A stretch of DNA of 57,472 nt from Ramlibacter sp. GTDB taxonomy: Bacteria > Pseudomonadota > Gammaproteobacteria > Burkholderiales > Burkholderiaceae_C. The position numbers and the translations under genes are program-made. The notes below the pieces were generated by a model. The model worked only from the letters and a program-made list of their open reading frames with translations. It had not been told where the DNA came from and did no database searches. Below are positions 25,092 to 35,644 of this stretch, piece after piece. The DNA is taken from contig JAJTCN010000024.1 of the NCBI GenBank assembly GCA_021323335.1, positions 1-57,472 on the forward strand, given 5' to 3'. Each line of letters opens with the position of its first letter. Position 1 is the stretch's first letter.

Positions 25092-26788
25092 AGGCGCGGT
25101 GGCTGCCCGCCTGGCTGGCCACGTACGACAGGAGCAAGGCCGCCCAGGACGCCGTCGCCGGCATCGTGGTGACCATCCTGCTGGTGCCGCAAAGCCTGGC
25201 CTACGCGATGCTTGCAGGGCTGCCCCCGCACGTGGGGATGTATGCCAGCATCCTGCCGCTGCTGGCCTATGCGGCGCTCGGCTCCAGCATGACGCTGTCG
25301 GTCGGGCCGGTGGCGGTGGCTTCGCTCATGACGGCGTCGGCGGTGGCGCCGCTGGCCGCGGCCGGAAGCGCCGAATACGTGATGCTGTCGATGCTGCTCG
25401 CGCTGATCGGTGGCGTGATGCTGCTGCTGCTCGGGCTGCTGCGCATGGGGTTCCTGGCCAGCCTCCTGAGCCATCCCGTCATTTCCGGCTTCGTCACGGG
25501 CTCCGCGATCCTCATCGCGCTCGGGCAGCTGAAACCGCTGCTGGGCATCCCGGCGAAGGGTGACACCGCGCTGGAACTGCTGCTGTCGCTGGCCGCCCGC
25601 GCCGGCCAGCTGCACCTGCCCACGGCCATCCTCGGCATCGCGTCGGTGCTGGCGCTGTGGTCGTCGCGCCGCTTTCTCGCGCGCATCCTGCAGCGCACGG
25701 GCCTGGGCGCCAAGTCATCCGAGATCCTGGCCAAGCTGGCGCCGATGGTGGTGGTGCTGCTGGCCATCGCCGTCGTGGCGGCCCTGGGGCTGGACACGCG
25801 GGGCGGGGTGGCCGTGGTCGGGCAGATCCCGGCGGGATTGCCGACGCTCGGCTTCACCATGCCGACGCTGGCACAGCTCCAGGCACTGGCGGCTCCGGCG
25901 GCGATGATCGCCCTGATCGGCTTCGTCGAGAGCGTGTCGGTGGCGCAGTCGCTGGCGGTCAAGCGCGGCGAGCGCATCGATGCGGATGCGGAGCTGCGTG
26001 GCCTCGGCGCCGCCAACCTGGCGAGCGCGCTGTCCGGGGGCTTCCCGGTGACCGGCGGGTTCGCGCGCAGCGTCGTCAACTTCGCCGCCGGCGCCCGCAC
26101 GCCGCTGGCCGGCGCCATCGCCGCGCTCCTGATGGCGGCGGTGCTGCTCGGGCTGACCGGGCTGTTCGAGCGGCTGCCGCTGGCGGTGCTGGCCGCCACG
26201 ATCATCGTCGCGGTCTCGGGCCTGGTCGACCTGCAGACGCTGCGCCATGCCTGGCACTACGACCGCGCCGATGCGGTGGCGTGGATAGGGACGGCGCTGG
26301 GCGTGCTGGTGCTCGGCGTGGAGGCCGGCGTCGGCCTCGGCGTGGCGATGTCCATCGGCACGTTCCTGTGGCGCGCCAGCCGGCCGCACATCGCCGTGGT
26401 CGGCAGGGTCGGGGACAGCGAGCACTTCCGCAACGAGCTGCGCTTCGCCGTGCAGACGTACCCGGGGTTGCTGCTCCTGCGGGTCGACGAAAGCCTGTTC
26501 TTCGCCAACATCTCCGCCGTGGTCCAGCGCGTCGAACGCGAGCTGGACCAGCGGGGCGACGTCCGCCACCTGGTGCTGGACCTGTCCTCGGTCAGCCGCA
26601 TCGACCTGACGGCGGTCGAGGCCCTGCAGCGCCTGCAGGTCGACCTGCGCGAGCGCGGGATCACCCTGCACCTGGCGGAGGTGCGCGGACCGGTGATGGA
26701 CCGGCTGAAGCTCACCGAGTTGCCAGGCGCGCTGGCCCGCAAGCCCTTCCTCAGCCTGCACGAGGCGGTGGGCGTCCTGGCGTCCTGA
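25088..26788 (+). CDS. SulP-family anion transporter with STAS domain
   Basis: The 566-residue SLC26/SulP protein begins at GTG 25088 overlapping the blh stop. The membrane domain carries the signature around 'LVPQSLAYAMLAGLPPHVG' and 'VESVSVAQSLAVKRGERIDA', and the C-terminal STAS domain runs from ~435 (VRHLVLDLSSVSRIDLTAVE). Members move sulfate, bicarbonate or other anions. Its place behind a persulfide dioxygenase suggests removal of sulfite or sulfate, which is inference. Confidence 0.88.
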   Translation: MKARWLPAWLATYDRSKAAQDAVAGIVVTILLVPQSLAYAMLAGLPPHVGMYASILPLLAYAALGSSMTLSVGPVAVASLMTASAVAPLAAAGSAEYVMLSMLLALIGGVMLLLLGLLRMGFLASLLSHPVISGFVTGSAILIALGQLKPLLGIPAKGDTALELLLSLAARAGQLHLPTAILGIASVLALWSSRRFLARILQRTGLGAKSSEILAKLAPMVVVLLAIAVVAALGLDTRGGVAVVGQIPAGLPTLGFTMPTLAQLQALAAPAAMIALIGFVESVSVAQSLAVKRGERIDADAELRGLGAANLASALSGGFPVTGGFARSVVNFAAGARTPLAGAIAALLMAAVLLGLTGLFERLPLAVLAATIIVAVSGLVDLQTLRHAWHYDRADAVAWIGTALGVLVLGVEAGVGLGVAMSIGTFLWRASRPHIAVVGRVGDSEHFRNELRFAVQTYPGLLLLRVDESLFFANISAVVQRVERELDQRGDVRHLVLDLSSVSRIDLTAVEALQRLQVDLRERGITLHLAEVRGPVMDRLKLTELPGALARKPFLSLHEAVGVLAS

Positions 26789-26849
26789 GCGGCAAGGCGG
26801 GAACCCCCGCGGCGTCGGCGACTCCATCGCTGCTCACCGGAGCCCATCC

Positions 26850-27669
26850 ATGACCCAGAACGAAACCCAGGCCATCGTCACCCTCAGCCTCATGGCCGCC
26901 TTCGTGGACGGCCACAAGCACGACCGCGAGCGCGCCGAGGTCAAGCGCATCGCCGATGCGCTGGCGCAGTCCGACGCCGTGCACCTGCCCACGCTGGTGC
27001 AGGACGTGCTGATGAAGCGGGTGGACCTGGCCCGCACGGCCGCGACACTGCGCTCGGCCGAGTCGCGCCAGCTGGCCTACGAAATGGCGGTCTGCGTGTG
27101 CGATGCCGACGGGGTGCAGTCCGTCCCGGAGCAGCAGTTCCTCGCCGATCTGCGCCAGGCGCTGCAGCTGGATGCCGGCCAGGCGCGGCAGTTCACCGAA
27201 GACGCCGAAGCCGTCGCGGCGGCGCCGATCGACGGCCCGATGCCCGCCGTCGGCGCGCGCGGCCCGAAGGTCAGCGAGCAGGAGCTCGACGAGATCATCC
27301 TGAACGCCGCCATCACCAACGGCGCGCTCGAACTGCTGCCCGAGACGCTCTCCACCATGGCCATCATCCCGCTGCAGATGCGGCTGGTCTACCGCATCGG
27401 CCAGGCCTATGGCTACGAGCTCGATGCCGGGCATGCCAAGGACTTCCTGGCCACGCTGGGCGTGGGGCTGACTTCGCAGTACCTGGAGCAGGCCCAGGCG
27501 CTATTACGCCGGTGGCCGCACGCTGTCCACGCAGATGCTCAAGGATGCCTACGCCACCCTCTCCAGCGAAGCGCAGGGCCTGCAGGGACGCTACCTGCCT
27601 CAGATGCAGCAGCAGGCGCGGACGATGGACGTGGGCAAGGTGCTGGCGATGGTGCGCGGCAAGGGGTGA
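26850..27669 (+). pseudogene. TerB-like/DUF697 protein, frameshifted near 27502
   Basis: The N-terminal part (residues 1-~140) is a TerB-like helical domain (LSLMAAFVDGHKHDRERAEV). It is followed by a DUF697-like segment (MAIIPLQMRLVYRIGQAYGY; KDFLATLGVGLTSQYLEQ). At about 27502 the frame breaks. Read through, the protein ends in unrelated residues at 27734, inside the adhC region. In another frame the natural continuation appears at once: YYAGGRTLSTQMLKDAYATL to a TGA at 27667-27669. A loss of two bases at 'GCGCT-AT' explains it. It is either a recent mutation or a sequence error. Confidence 0.8.
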
Positions 27670-27730
27670 GGGGGCGGCAGCGGGGTGCTAAAGTGAACCG
27701 CGTTCATTCCCCCGTCCCGTTCCACACCCC

Positions 27731-28836
<1,106 letters not shown>

Positions 28837-28837
<1 letters not shown>

Positions 28838-29679
28838 TGCCGGACATCGCCACGCTGGAGGCGCACCGCTGCTTCGGCGGCGTGCAGGGCTTTTACGAGC
28901 ATGCGTCGGATGCCACCGGCCTGCCGATGCGCTTCGGCGTCTACCTGCCGCCGCAGGCCGCCGACGGCCCGTGCCCGGTGCTGTATTGCCTGGCCGGCCT
29001 CACCTGCAACGAACAGACCTTCGCCATCAAGGCGGGCGCGCAGCAGCATGCCGCGCGCCACGGGCTGGTGCTGGTGACGCCCGACACGAGCCCGCGCAAC
29101 ACCGGCGTCGCGCAGGCCGATGCCGACTGGGACTTCGGCACCGCGGCCGGCTTCTACCTCGACGCCACGCGCGCACCTTATGCGGCGCACTGGCGCATGG
29201 AAAGCTGGTTGATGGAGGAACTGCCGCCGCTGCTGGCCGCGCGCTTTCCGGTGGACCCGGTCCGCAGCGGCATCCTGGGCCACTCCATGGGCGGGCACGG
29301 CGCCTTGACGCTCGCACTGCGCCACCCGGGCCGCTTCCGCAGCGTGTCGGCCTTCGCGCCGATCTGCGCGCCGGGCGAAGTGCCGTGGGGACAGAAGGCG
29401 TTTCGCGGCTACCTCGGCGACGATGAAAGCAGCTGGGCGCAGCACGATGCCGTGCAATTGATCGAAAGCGGCGCGCGGGCTCCGCACCTGCTGGTCGACC
29501 AGGGCCTGGAGGACCAGTTCCTGTCCGCCCAGTTGCGGCCGCAGCGGCTGGAGCAGGCCTGCGAGAAGGCGGGACAGCCGCTCACGCTGCGCCGGCACGC
29601 GGGCTACGACCACGGCTACTTCTTCATCCAGAGTTTCATCGAGGAGCACATCGCGCACCACGCGCAGGGACTGCGCTAG
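28837..29679 (+). CDS. fghA: S-formylglutathione hydrolase
   Basis: The 280-residue esterase-D-type hydrolase has the nucleophile S150 in GHSMGG, the acid Asp in LVDQGLEDQFL and His in GYDHGYFF. It hydrolyses S-formylglutathione to formate and glutathione. It is coupled to adhC upstream and abuts the MFS gene downstream without a gap. Confidence 0.94.
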
Positions 29680-30870
29680 ATGACCGCCGCCTGGCTGGCG
29701 CTGGCCGTCACCACGGCGATCCAGTCGCTCGTCTCGATGGCCGTCCTCACCCTGCCCGTGATGGCGCCCGCGGTCGCGCAGGCGTTGGGCACATCGGCCA
29801 CCTACACCGGCCTGTACGTCGCGCTGGTGTATGTCGGGGCGATCTTCGCCAGCCTGTCGGCCGGCAATGCGGTGGCCCGCTTCGGCGCGATCCGCGTCAG
29901 CCAGGGCGGCCTCGTGCTGTGCGCGGCCGGACTGGCGCTGAGCGCGCTGCCTTCGCTGCCCGCCATCGCGGCGGGCGCGCTGCTGATCGGGCTGGGCTAC
30001 GGTCCCATCACGCCGGCCAGCTCGCACCTGCTGGTGCGCACCACGCCCGCCCATCGCATGTCGGTGGTGTTCTCGATCAAGCAGACCGGCGTCCCCCTGG
30101 GCGGCGTGCTGGCGGGCGCCATCGTCCCGGGCCTGATGCTGTGGGTCGGCTGGCAGGCAGCCCTGCTGTTCGTGGCCGCGGCCAACCTGGTGTGTGCCGC
30201 GGTGGCGCAGCCGCTGCGCGCCGGGCTCGACGCCGACCGCGACCCCGCCACGCGCCTGGCGCTCGGCAACCTGGCGGGCCCGCTCAGGCTGGTGCTGTCT
30301 TATCCGGCGCTGCGCATGCTGGCAGCCTGCTCCTTTGCGTTCTCGATCACGCAGCTGTCGTTCACCTCCTACCTGGTGACCTATCTCGACGCCGCGCTGG
30401 CCTACGGGCTGGTCACCGCCGGCATCGCGATGTCGCTGGCGCAGCTCGGTGGCGTCGGCGGCCGCGTCTTCTGGGGTTATGTGTCGGACCGCTGGCTGGG
30501 CGCGCGGCGCATGCTGACGACCCTGTCGCTGCTCATGACGGCGGCCGCGCTCGCCACGGCGCTGCTGCATCCGGGGCTGCCGGTGCCGCTGGTGATGGCG
30601 GTGCTGGTGGTGTTCGGCGCGTCCGCGATCGGCTGGAACGGCATCTACCTGGCGGAGGTGGCGCGCCGCGCGCCCGCCGGCCAGGCCGGGCTGGCCACCG
30701 GCGGCACGCTGGCCTTCACGTTCTTCGGCGTCGTGCTGGGGCCGCCCTTGTTCGGCGCGCTCTCCGGGCTGGCGGGCACCTACCGGGCCGGTTTCCTGGC
30801 CCTGGCCGTGGTCACGGGGCTGTGCACTGTCGCGCTGGCGCGGGCCCACCGGCTGCTCCCATCGACGTGA
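29680..30870 (+). CDS. MFS transporter
   Basis: The 396-residue protein has about twelve hydrophobic segments and the weak MFS loop motif 'GYVSDRWLGARRM' between segments 8 and 9. The ATG directly follows the fghA stop. It resembles CynX/NimT-like or general drug/anion MFS proteins. Linkage to formaldehyde detoxification suggests formate or a related product, but the substrate cannot be read from sequence. Confidence 0.8.
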   Translation: MTAAWLALAVTTAIQSLVSMAVLTLPVMAPAVAQALGTSATYTGLYVALVYVGAIFASLSAGNAVARFGAIRVSQGGLVLCAAGLALSALPSLPAIAAGALLIGLGYGPITPASSHLLVRTTPAHRMSVVFSIKQTGVPLGGVLAGAIVPGLMLWVGWQAALLFVAAANLVCAAVAQPLRAGLDADRDPATRLALGNLAGPLRLVLSYPALRMLAACSFAFSITQLSFTSYLVTYLDAALAYGLVTAGIAMSLAQLGGVGGRVFWGYVSDRWLGARRMLTTLSLLMTAAALATALLHPGLPVPLVMAVLVVFGASAIGWNGIYLAEVARRAPAGQAGLATGGTLAFTFFGVVLGPPLFGALSGLAGTYRAGFLALAVVTGLCTVALARAHRLLPST

Positions 30871-31012
30871 CAGGCTTCACGAATGTTGCATCGGCACGTC
30901 GCCCCAATGGCTCCTTCGACCTAGCTAGACGGTCACGGCCGCGCAGCAGGTCGCTCAAAATAGGCCCTGCGATCCCGAGGGCGACCGAGGGACAATCATT
31001 TTCAGGAGATCC

Positions 31013-31936
31013 ATGGACCTCGAGTACCGTACGCAATGGCCAGAAACCGCCGATTGGCGGCGGAATGCTTTGCACGAGCTCGATGGCGACTGGAGGCTGA
31101 AGGCCAAGTTCCTGGCCTTGTCGTACCTGCGCAGCCGCGCCCTCGCACCGCTGCTGCGGGCGACGCCGGGCAGCGCGCTGCAGCGCTACGTCGAGGAGCG
31201 GCCGGACACGGCCGGCTTCATCGTCTGGCCCTACCAGTGCGCGAGCTGGAGCCCGGCCGAGCGCATCCGGCGGGTGACGCAGCACTTCGACATCATCGAC
31301 AAGATTGGCGCGCCGTTCCCTTTTTCCGTGCGGGACAAGCTGCTGCTCTGGGACCTGGAGCAGTACAGCCCCGGGGTCCGCGTCCTGCTGGAGCAGCCGA
31401 AATGGCTGTTCCGCGAAGGCCTGCTGGCGCTGAGCCTGTTCACCGGCGACCACCGGGCCTATTCGCTGGCCTTCTCCCTCTACCGGGAAGAGGAGCGCGT
31501 GGGCATCTTCATCGGCGGCCTGCAGGGCCGCAGCACCGAGGGCGCGCTCGAGCGGTACAAGGCGCTGACGAAGAGCTTCCATGGCCTGCGGCCGCGCGAC
31601 CTGCTGCTCGATTGCCTGCGGATCCTGGCGCCGGCGCTCAACGCCCAGCGCATCCTGGGCGTGGCGGACGACCATCGCTACATCCGGCACCCGTACTTCC
31701 GCGGCAGCAGCAAGTCGGACCACGCGGACTACGACGAGGCCTGGAAGGACCGCGGCGGCATCCGCGTGGACCCCACGTGCTTCGAGCTGCCGCTGGCGCT
31801 GACCTCGCGGCCGATCGAGGAGATTCCCAGCCGCAAGCGGGCCCTGTACCGCCGGCGCATGGAGATGCTGGAAGGCCTGCGGCCGGGGCCGACGGCCCTC
31901 GCGCTCGCCCGCACGCTGCGTTTCGAGGCCACCTGA
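31013..31936 (+). CDS. DUF535 (VirK/YbjX-family) protein
   Basis: The 307-residue protein has the DUF535 pattern: 'FIVWPYQCASWSPAERI' early, 'LSLFTGDHRAYSLAFSLYRE' in the middle and 'HRYIRHPYFRGSSKSDHADYDEAW' late. Family members such as VirK affect surface virulence factors and envelope stress resistance by unknown means. There is no signal peptide. CAGGAGATCC precedes the ATG. It is 17 bases upstream of the glycoside-hydrolase-like gene, possibly cotranscribed. Confidence 0.85.
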   Translation: MDLEYRTQWPETADWRRNALHELDGDWRLKAKFLALSYLRSRALAPLLRATPGSALQRYVEERPDTAGFIVWPYQCASWSPAERIRRVTQHFDIIDKIGAPFPFSVRDKLLLWDLEQYSPGVRVLLEQPKWLFREGLLALSLFTGDHRAYSLAFSLYREEERVGIFIGGLQGRSTEGALERYKALTKSFHGLRPRDLLLDCLRILAPALNAQRILGVADDHRYIRHPYFRGSSKSDHADYDEAWKDRGGIRVDPTCFELPLALTSRPIEEIPSRKRALYRRRMEMLEGLRPGPTALALARTLRFEAT

Positions 31937-31953
31937 CGCCGGTCCGGGACACG

Positions 31954-33672
31954 ATGGCGTCGCTCATCCGATCCACGCTCGCCGCAGCATGCCTGGCCGC
32001 GCTGGTCGGCGGCGCCGTGCAAGCCGCCACTGCGCCGGCGGCGGCGCAGGCGCCGGCAGCGCGCACGGTGGACCTCGGCGTCAACATCGAAGGCATCGAC
32101 GACTGGGCCCGCCTGTCGCCCTTCGTGGACCTCATGAAGAGTTCGCGCGCCTGGGGCCTGCCGGACGAGCCCTGGAAGCCGGGGGTGCGCACGGACGCAC
32201 TCGGCTGGCCCCTGCAGGATGCCGGCGTGGTGGTGAAAGTGCTCCATCCGGATGCGGGCGATCCGAAGGCGGCGGCGCGGACGCTGGAGAACGGCGTCTA
32301 TCGGCTGTCCTTCCAGGGCCGCGCCAAGGTCAGCCCGGTCGCGTCCGAAGGGGTGACGGTGCGCAAGCTCGCGTACGACGCGGGCAAGCGCCAGTCGACC
32401 GCGGAAGTGGTGATCGGCCCCAAGGCGTCCCAGCTGATGCTGTCGTTCACCGGGACGGAGGGCGGGGTGCGCGACGTGCGGCTGGTTCCTTCGGGCACGC
32501 CTGCCGGGCAGGTCATCAACCCCCTGTTTCGCAGGGCCGTCGAACCCTTCGGCACCTTGCGCCTGATGGACTTCCTCAAGACCAACGGCAACCCGGTGCG
32601 GACCTGGGCCGAGCGCACGACGCCGGCGGCCGCCACCCAGTCCAGCGAACGGGGCGCCGCGTACGAGTACGCCATCCAGATCGCCAACGAACTGGGCAAG
32701 GACATCTGGATCAACGTGCCGGCGCTGGCCGACGACGCCTACGTCCGTTCGCTGGCGGAGCTGTTCCACCGGACGCTGGCACCCGGCCGCGTCGTCTACG
32801 TGGAGTACAGCAACGAGCTCTGGAACTCGCAGTTCGCGCAGACCGCCGCGAACCGCGAGGCGGCGGTGGCGGAGGCCGCCGCCGGCGACACCACGCTGAC
32901 GAAGGGCCGCAAGTGCACGCCGGACCAGCTCAAGGCCGCCGCCGGCGACTGCAATCCCGACTGGGCAGGCTACTTCCGCGTGGGCAAGCGCACCGTGCGC
33001 ATCGCCCAGATCTTCTCCGAGGTGTTCGGCGCCGGCGCGCTGAACAACCGGGTGCGGGTGGTGTACGCCACGCAGTTCTCCCACCGCAACCTCGCCGAGC
33101 AGGTGCTCAAGAACATCGCCACCTACCGCGGCAAGCCCGCGTCGTTCCTCTACGGCGTGGCCGGCGCCCCGTATTTCTACCTCGACGAAAACCTGGCGAA
33201 GTCACCGAGGCTGGATGCCCAGGCGATCCATGCGTCGATGGCCCAGTCGCTCGAGCGTGACGTGCTGCCCTTCCTGGCGCCCGGCATCGCGAAGAGGGAT
33301 ACCTTCGCCAAGGGAGTGCCGTACCGCGGCGAGGACTGGAGCCAGCCGTCGCTGAAGGCGCTGGCCGATTTCTACGGCATCCGGAGCCTGGCCTACGAAG
33401 GCGGGCCGGACTTCCGGCAGGCCGACGTCAGCCTGCCGGCCAAGTTCGCCGCCAATGCCGACGCCCGCATGGGCGCCCACATGGACCGGCTGTTGCGGCA
33501 ATGGTTCGGGTGCGGCAATGGACTGTTCGTCCATTTCACCCTCACCAGCGGCTACGGCCGCCACGGCTATTGGGGCCTGACCAACGATCCGCGCGATCTT
33601 GACAGCCCCAAGTACCGGGCCGTGGCCGGGGCTGCGAGGCGCCCCGCCACGGAATTCAGGACCTGCTCCTAG
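31954..33672 (+). CDS. Secreted glycoside-hydrolase-like protein, paralog A
   Basis: The 572-residue protein has a Sec signal (cut near AVQAAT) and a long catalytic-like region. Landmarks are LGVNIEGIDDWARLSPFVDL, TWAERTTPAAATQ, YEYAIQIANELGKDIWINVP, 'VVYVEYSNELWNSQFAQTA' and 'SLAYEGGPDFRQ'. The 'EYSNELWN' and 'AYEGGP' segments are like the acid/base and nucleophile regions of clan-A glycoside hydrolases, with two Glu available. It is about 60% identical over its core to the convergent gene at 33698. The function is unproven; a role in polysaccharide turnover is inferred. Confidence 0.65.
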   Translation: MASLIRSTLAAACLAALVGGAVQAATAPAAAQAPAARTVDLGVNIEGIDDWARLSPFVDLMKSSRAWGLPDEPWKPGVRTDALGWPLQDAGVVVKVLHPDAGDPKAAARTLENGVYRLSFQGRAKVSPVASEGVTVRKLAYDAGKRQSTAEVVIGPKASQLMLSFTGTEGGVRDVRLVPSGTPAGQVINPLFRRAVEPFGTLRLMDFLKTNGNPVRTWAERTTPAAATQSSERGAAYEYAIQIANELGKDIWINVPALADDAYVRSLAELFHRTLAPGRVVYVEYSNELWNSQFAQTAANREAAVAEAAAGDTTLTKGRKCTPDQLKAAAGDCNPDWAGYFRVGKRTVRIAQIFSEVFGAGALNNRVRVVYATQFSHRNLAEQVLKNIATYRGKPASFLYGVAGAPYFYLDENLAKSPRLDAQAIHASMAQSLERDVLPFLAPGIAKRDTFAKGVPYRGEDWSQPSLKALADFYGIRSLAYEGGPDFRQADVSLPAKFAANADARMGAHMDRLLRQWFGCGNGLFVHFTLTSGYGRHGYWGLTNDPRDLDSPKYRAVAGAARRPATEFRTCS

Positions 33673-33697
33673 CTTCCCGGCCGCAGGCCCACGTGCC

Positions 33698-35644
33698 TCA
33701 GCGGCAGTTGGTCAGCGTCGAGCGTGCGCGCTCGGTGAGCTCGCGGGCCGCGGCGTATTTCGGCGCGTCCAGGTCCGTCGGGTCGTTCGTGAGGCCCCAG
33801 TAGCCGTACTGGTCCCAGGACGAGGACAGGCTGAAGTGCATGAAGAGGTCGTTGCCGCAACCGATCCACTGGGCGATCTCGCTGCGGACCATCGCGCCCA
33901 TCCTGGCGTCCTTGTTGGCGGCGATCTTGGCCGTCGGGTTGGCCGCATTCTGGCGCAGGTCCGGGCCGCCCTCGTAGGCGAGGCTCTTGAGGCCGTAGTA
34001 GTCCGCCAGCGCCTTGTGCGACGCGCCGGTGTTGGTGCCGCCCCGGTACGGCTTGCGGACGAAGTTGCCGTTTTCCCGGATGCCGGCGGCGAAGAGGGGC
34101 TCGTTCTCGGTGCGCAGCGAGCTCTCCAGGCTGTTCAGGATCTGGTCCTTGCTCGCCGATTGCGACGCGGCCAGCTGCTCGGAGAGATAGAAGTAGGGCG
34201 CCGTGGCGACGCCGTAGAGCGATGCGGACGGATTGCCGCGGTAGGTGGCGATGTTCTTCAGCACCAGCTCCGCGATGCCGGGGCTCGCGAACTGCGTGGC
34301 GTACACCACCCGGACCCGGTTGTTCATCGCGGCCGCGCCCATGACTTCCGAGAAGATCTCGGAGATGCGCACCGCGCGCTTGCCGACGCGGTTGTAGCCC
34401 GCCCAGTACTGGTTGCAGTCATCGACGTTGCCGGAATCGAACATTTCCTTCGTGCACAGCTTGCCGTTGGTCAGCGTCCGGTCGCCGTCGATGGCCTCGC
34501 GGACTGCCGCCTTCATGTTCTCCGTGCTCTGGGGAAAGATGAAGTTCCAGAGTTCGTTGCTGTATTCCACGTAGACCACGCGGCCGGGCGCCAGGTCGCG
34601 CCGGATCAGCTGGGCCAGCGAGCGCACGTACGCGTCGTTCGCGCCGCCCGGGATGTTGATCCAGATGTCCTTGTCGAGTTCGTTGGCGATCTGGATGGCG
34701 TATTCGAACGCGCCGCCCTTGTTCGACGCCTGGGTGGCGGAGGCGGGGGTGGTGCGCTCGGCCCAGGTGCGCACCGGGTTGTAGTTGGTGTGCAGGAAGT
34801 CCATCATGCGCAGCACGCCGAAGGGCTGCAGGGCCTGCTTGAACTCGTTGGTGAAGGTTTCGCGGGCGGCGTAGCCGGGCCGGTGCAGCGTCACGTTCTT
34901 CACGCCGCCGCGGGTGTTCCGGAAGGCCAGCATGAGCGCGTCGGCACGGGCCCCGACGACCACCTCGGCCGTGGAGCGGTCGGCCCGCGTGTCGTACTTG
35001 GCGTTGCGGATGGTGACGTTGACCGAGGTCGTGCTGACCGTGGCGCGTCCCTTGAACTTCAGCCGGTAGACACCGGGGGTCATGTAGCGGTAGGCCTTGC
35101 GCTCGTCGCCCGGCTCGAAGGTGCGCACGTTCACCATCACGGCGGCGTCGCCGGTGGGCCATCCCAGCTCGTCCACGGCAGCTTTGGAGTCCCAGGGCGC
35201 GTCCACCGTACCCCAGGGCCGGGATGTCTTCATGAGGTCCACGAAGGGCTGGATGCGGGCCCAGTCGGACAGGCCTTCCAGGTTGACACCCAGCGGCGCC
35301 TTGCCGGTCTCGGTGATGGTGGCCGACGCGCGGAGCAGGGCGGCGCGCTGCGCGCCTTCCTGCAGGGCCAGGGGCTCGAGCTCTTCCTCTTCCTCGGCCT
35401 GGGCAGTCGCGCCATCGGCCTCCATCGCGGCTTGCGGCGCTGCCTCGGCATCCGGCGACCTGGCTTGCGTGGCGTCCATCGTCCTGGACGCCGTCGCCGA
35501 CTGCGCAGCTTCCGGTTCTCCGCCACCGCCGCATCCGCTGGCGAGTACGCCGAACACGAGTGCCGTCGCAAAGGCTGCCTTCCGGGTCCAGGTGCAATCG
35601 CTTGCGCGGAAGAAGCCCTGCTCGTCGCTCTGATGAAGTTCCAT
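33698..35644 (-). CDS. Glycoside-hydrolase-like lipoprotein, paralog B
   Basis: The 648-residue protein is a close paralog of the convergent gene, with the same landmarks: LGVNLEGLSDWARIQPFVDL, EYAIQIANELDKDIWINIPG, VVYVEYSNELWNFIFPQ and SLAYEGGPDLRQ. Its N-terminus differs. A hydrophobic segment ends in the lipobox LASGC followed by GGGG, then an Ala/Glu-rich spacer of about 80 residues before the shared domain. It should be an outer-membrane or periplasmic lipoprotein, while paralog A is released. Confidence 0.68.
   Translation of the reverse strand: MELHQSDEQGFFRASDCTWTRKAAFATALVFGVLASGCGGGGEPEAAQSATASRTMDATQARSPDAEAAPQAAMEADGATAQAEEEEELEPLALQEGAQRAALLRASATITETGKAPLGVNLEGLSDWARIQPFVDLMKTSRPWGTVDAPWDSKAAVDELGWPTGDAAVMVNVRTFEPGDERKAYRYMTPGVYRLKFKGRATVSTTSVNVTIRNAKYDTRADRSTAEVVVGARADALMLAFRNTRGGVKNVTLHRPGYAARETFTNEFKQALQPFGVLRMMDFLHTNYNPVRTWAERTTPASATQASNKGGAFEYAIQIANELDKDIWINIPGGANDAYVRSLAQLIRRDLAPGRVVYVEYSNELWNFIFPQSTENMKAAVREAIDGDRTLTNGKLCTKEMFDSGNVDDCNQYWAGYNRVGKRAVRISEIFSEVMGAAAMNNRVRVVYATQFASPGIAELVLKNIATYRGNPSASLYGVATAPYFYLSEQLAASQSASKDQILNSLESSLRTENEPLFAAGIRENGNFVRKPYRGGTNTGASHKALADYYGLKSLAYEGGPDLRQNAANPTAKIAANKDARMGAMVRSEIAQWIGCGNDLFMHFSLSSSWDQYGYWGLTNDPTDLDAPKYAAARELTERARSTLTNCR

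Noticed and set aside
31013..31936. DUF535 gene as part of a virulence or toxin system
   Set aside because: The VirK name comes from distant homologs; nothing else here supports a toxin system, so only the family is reported.
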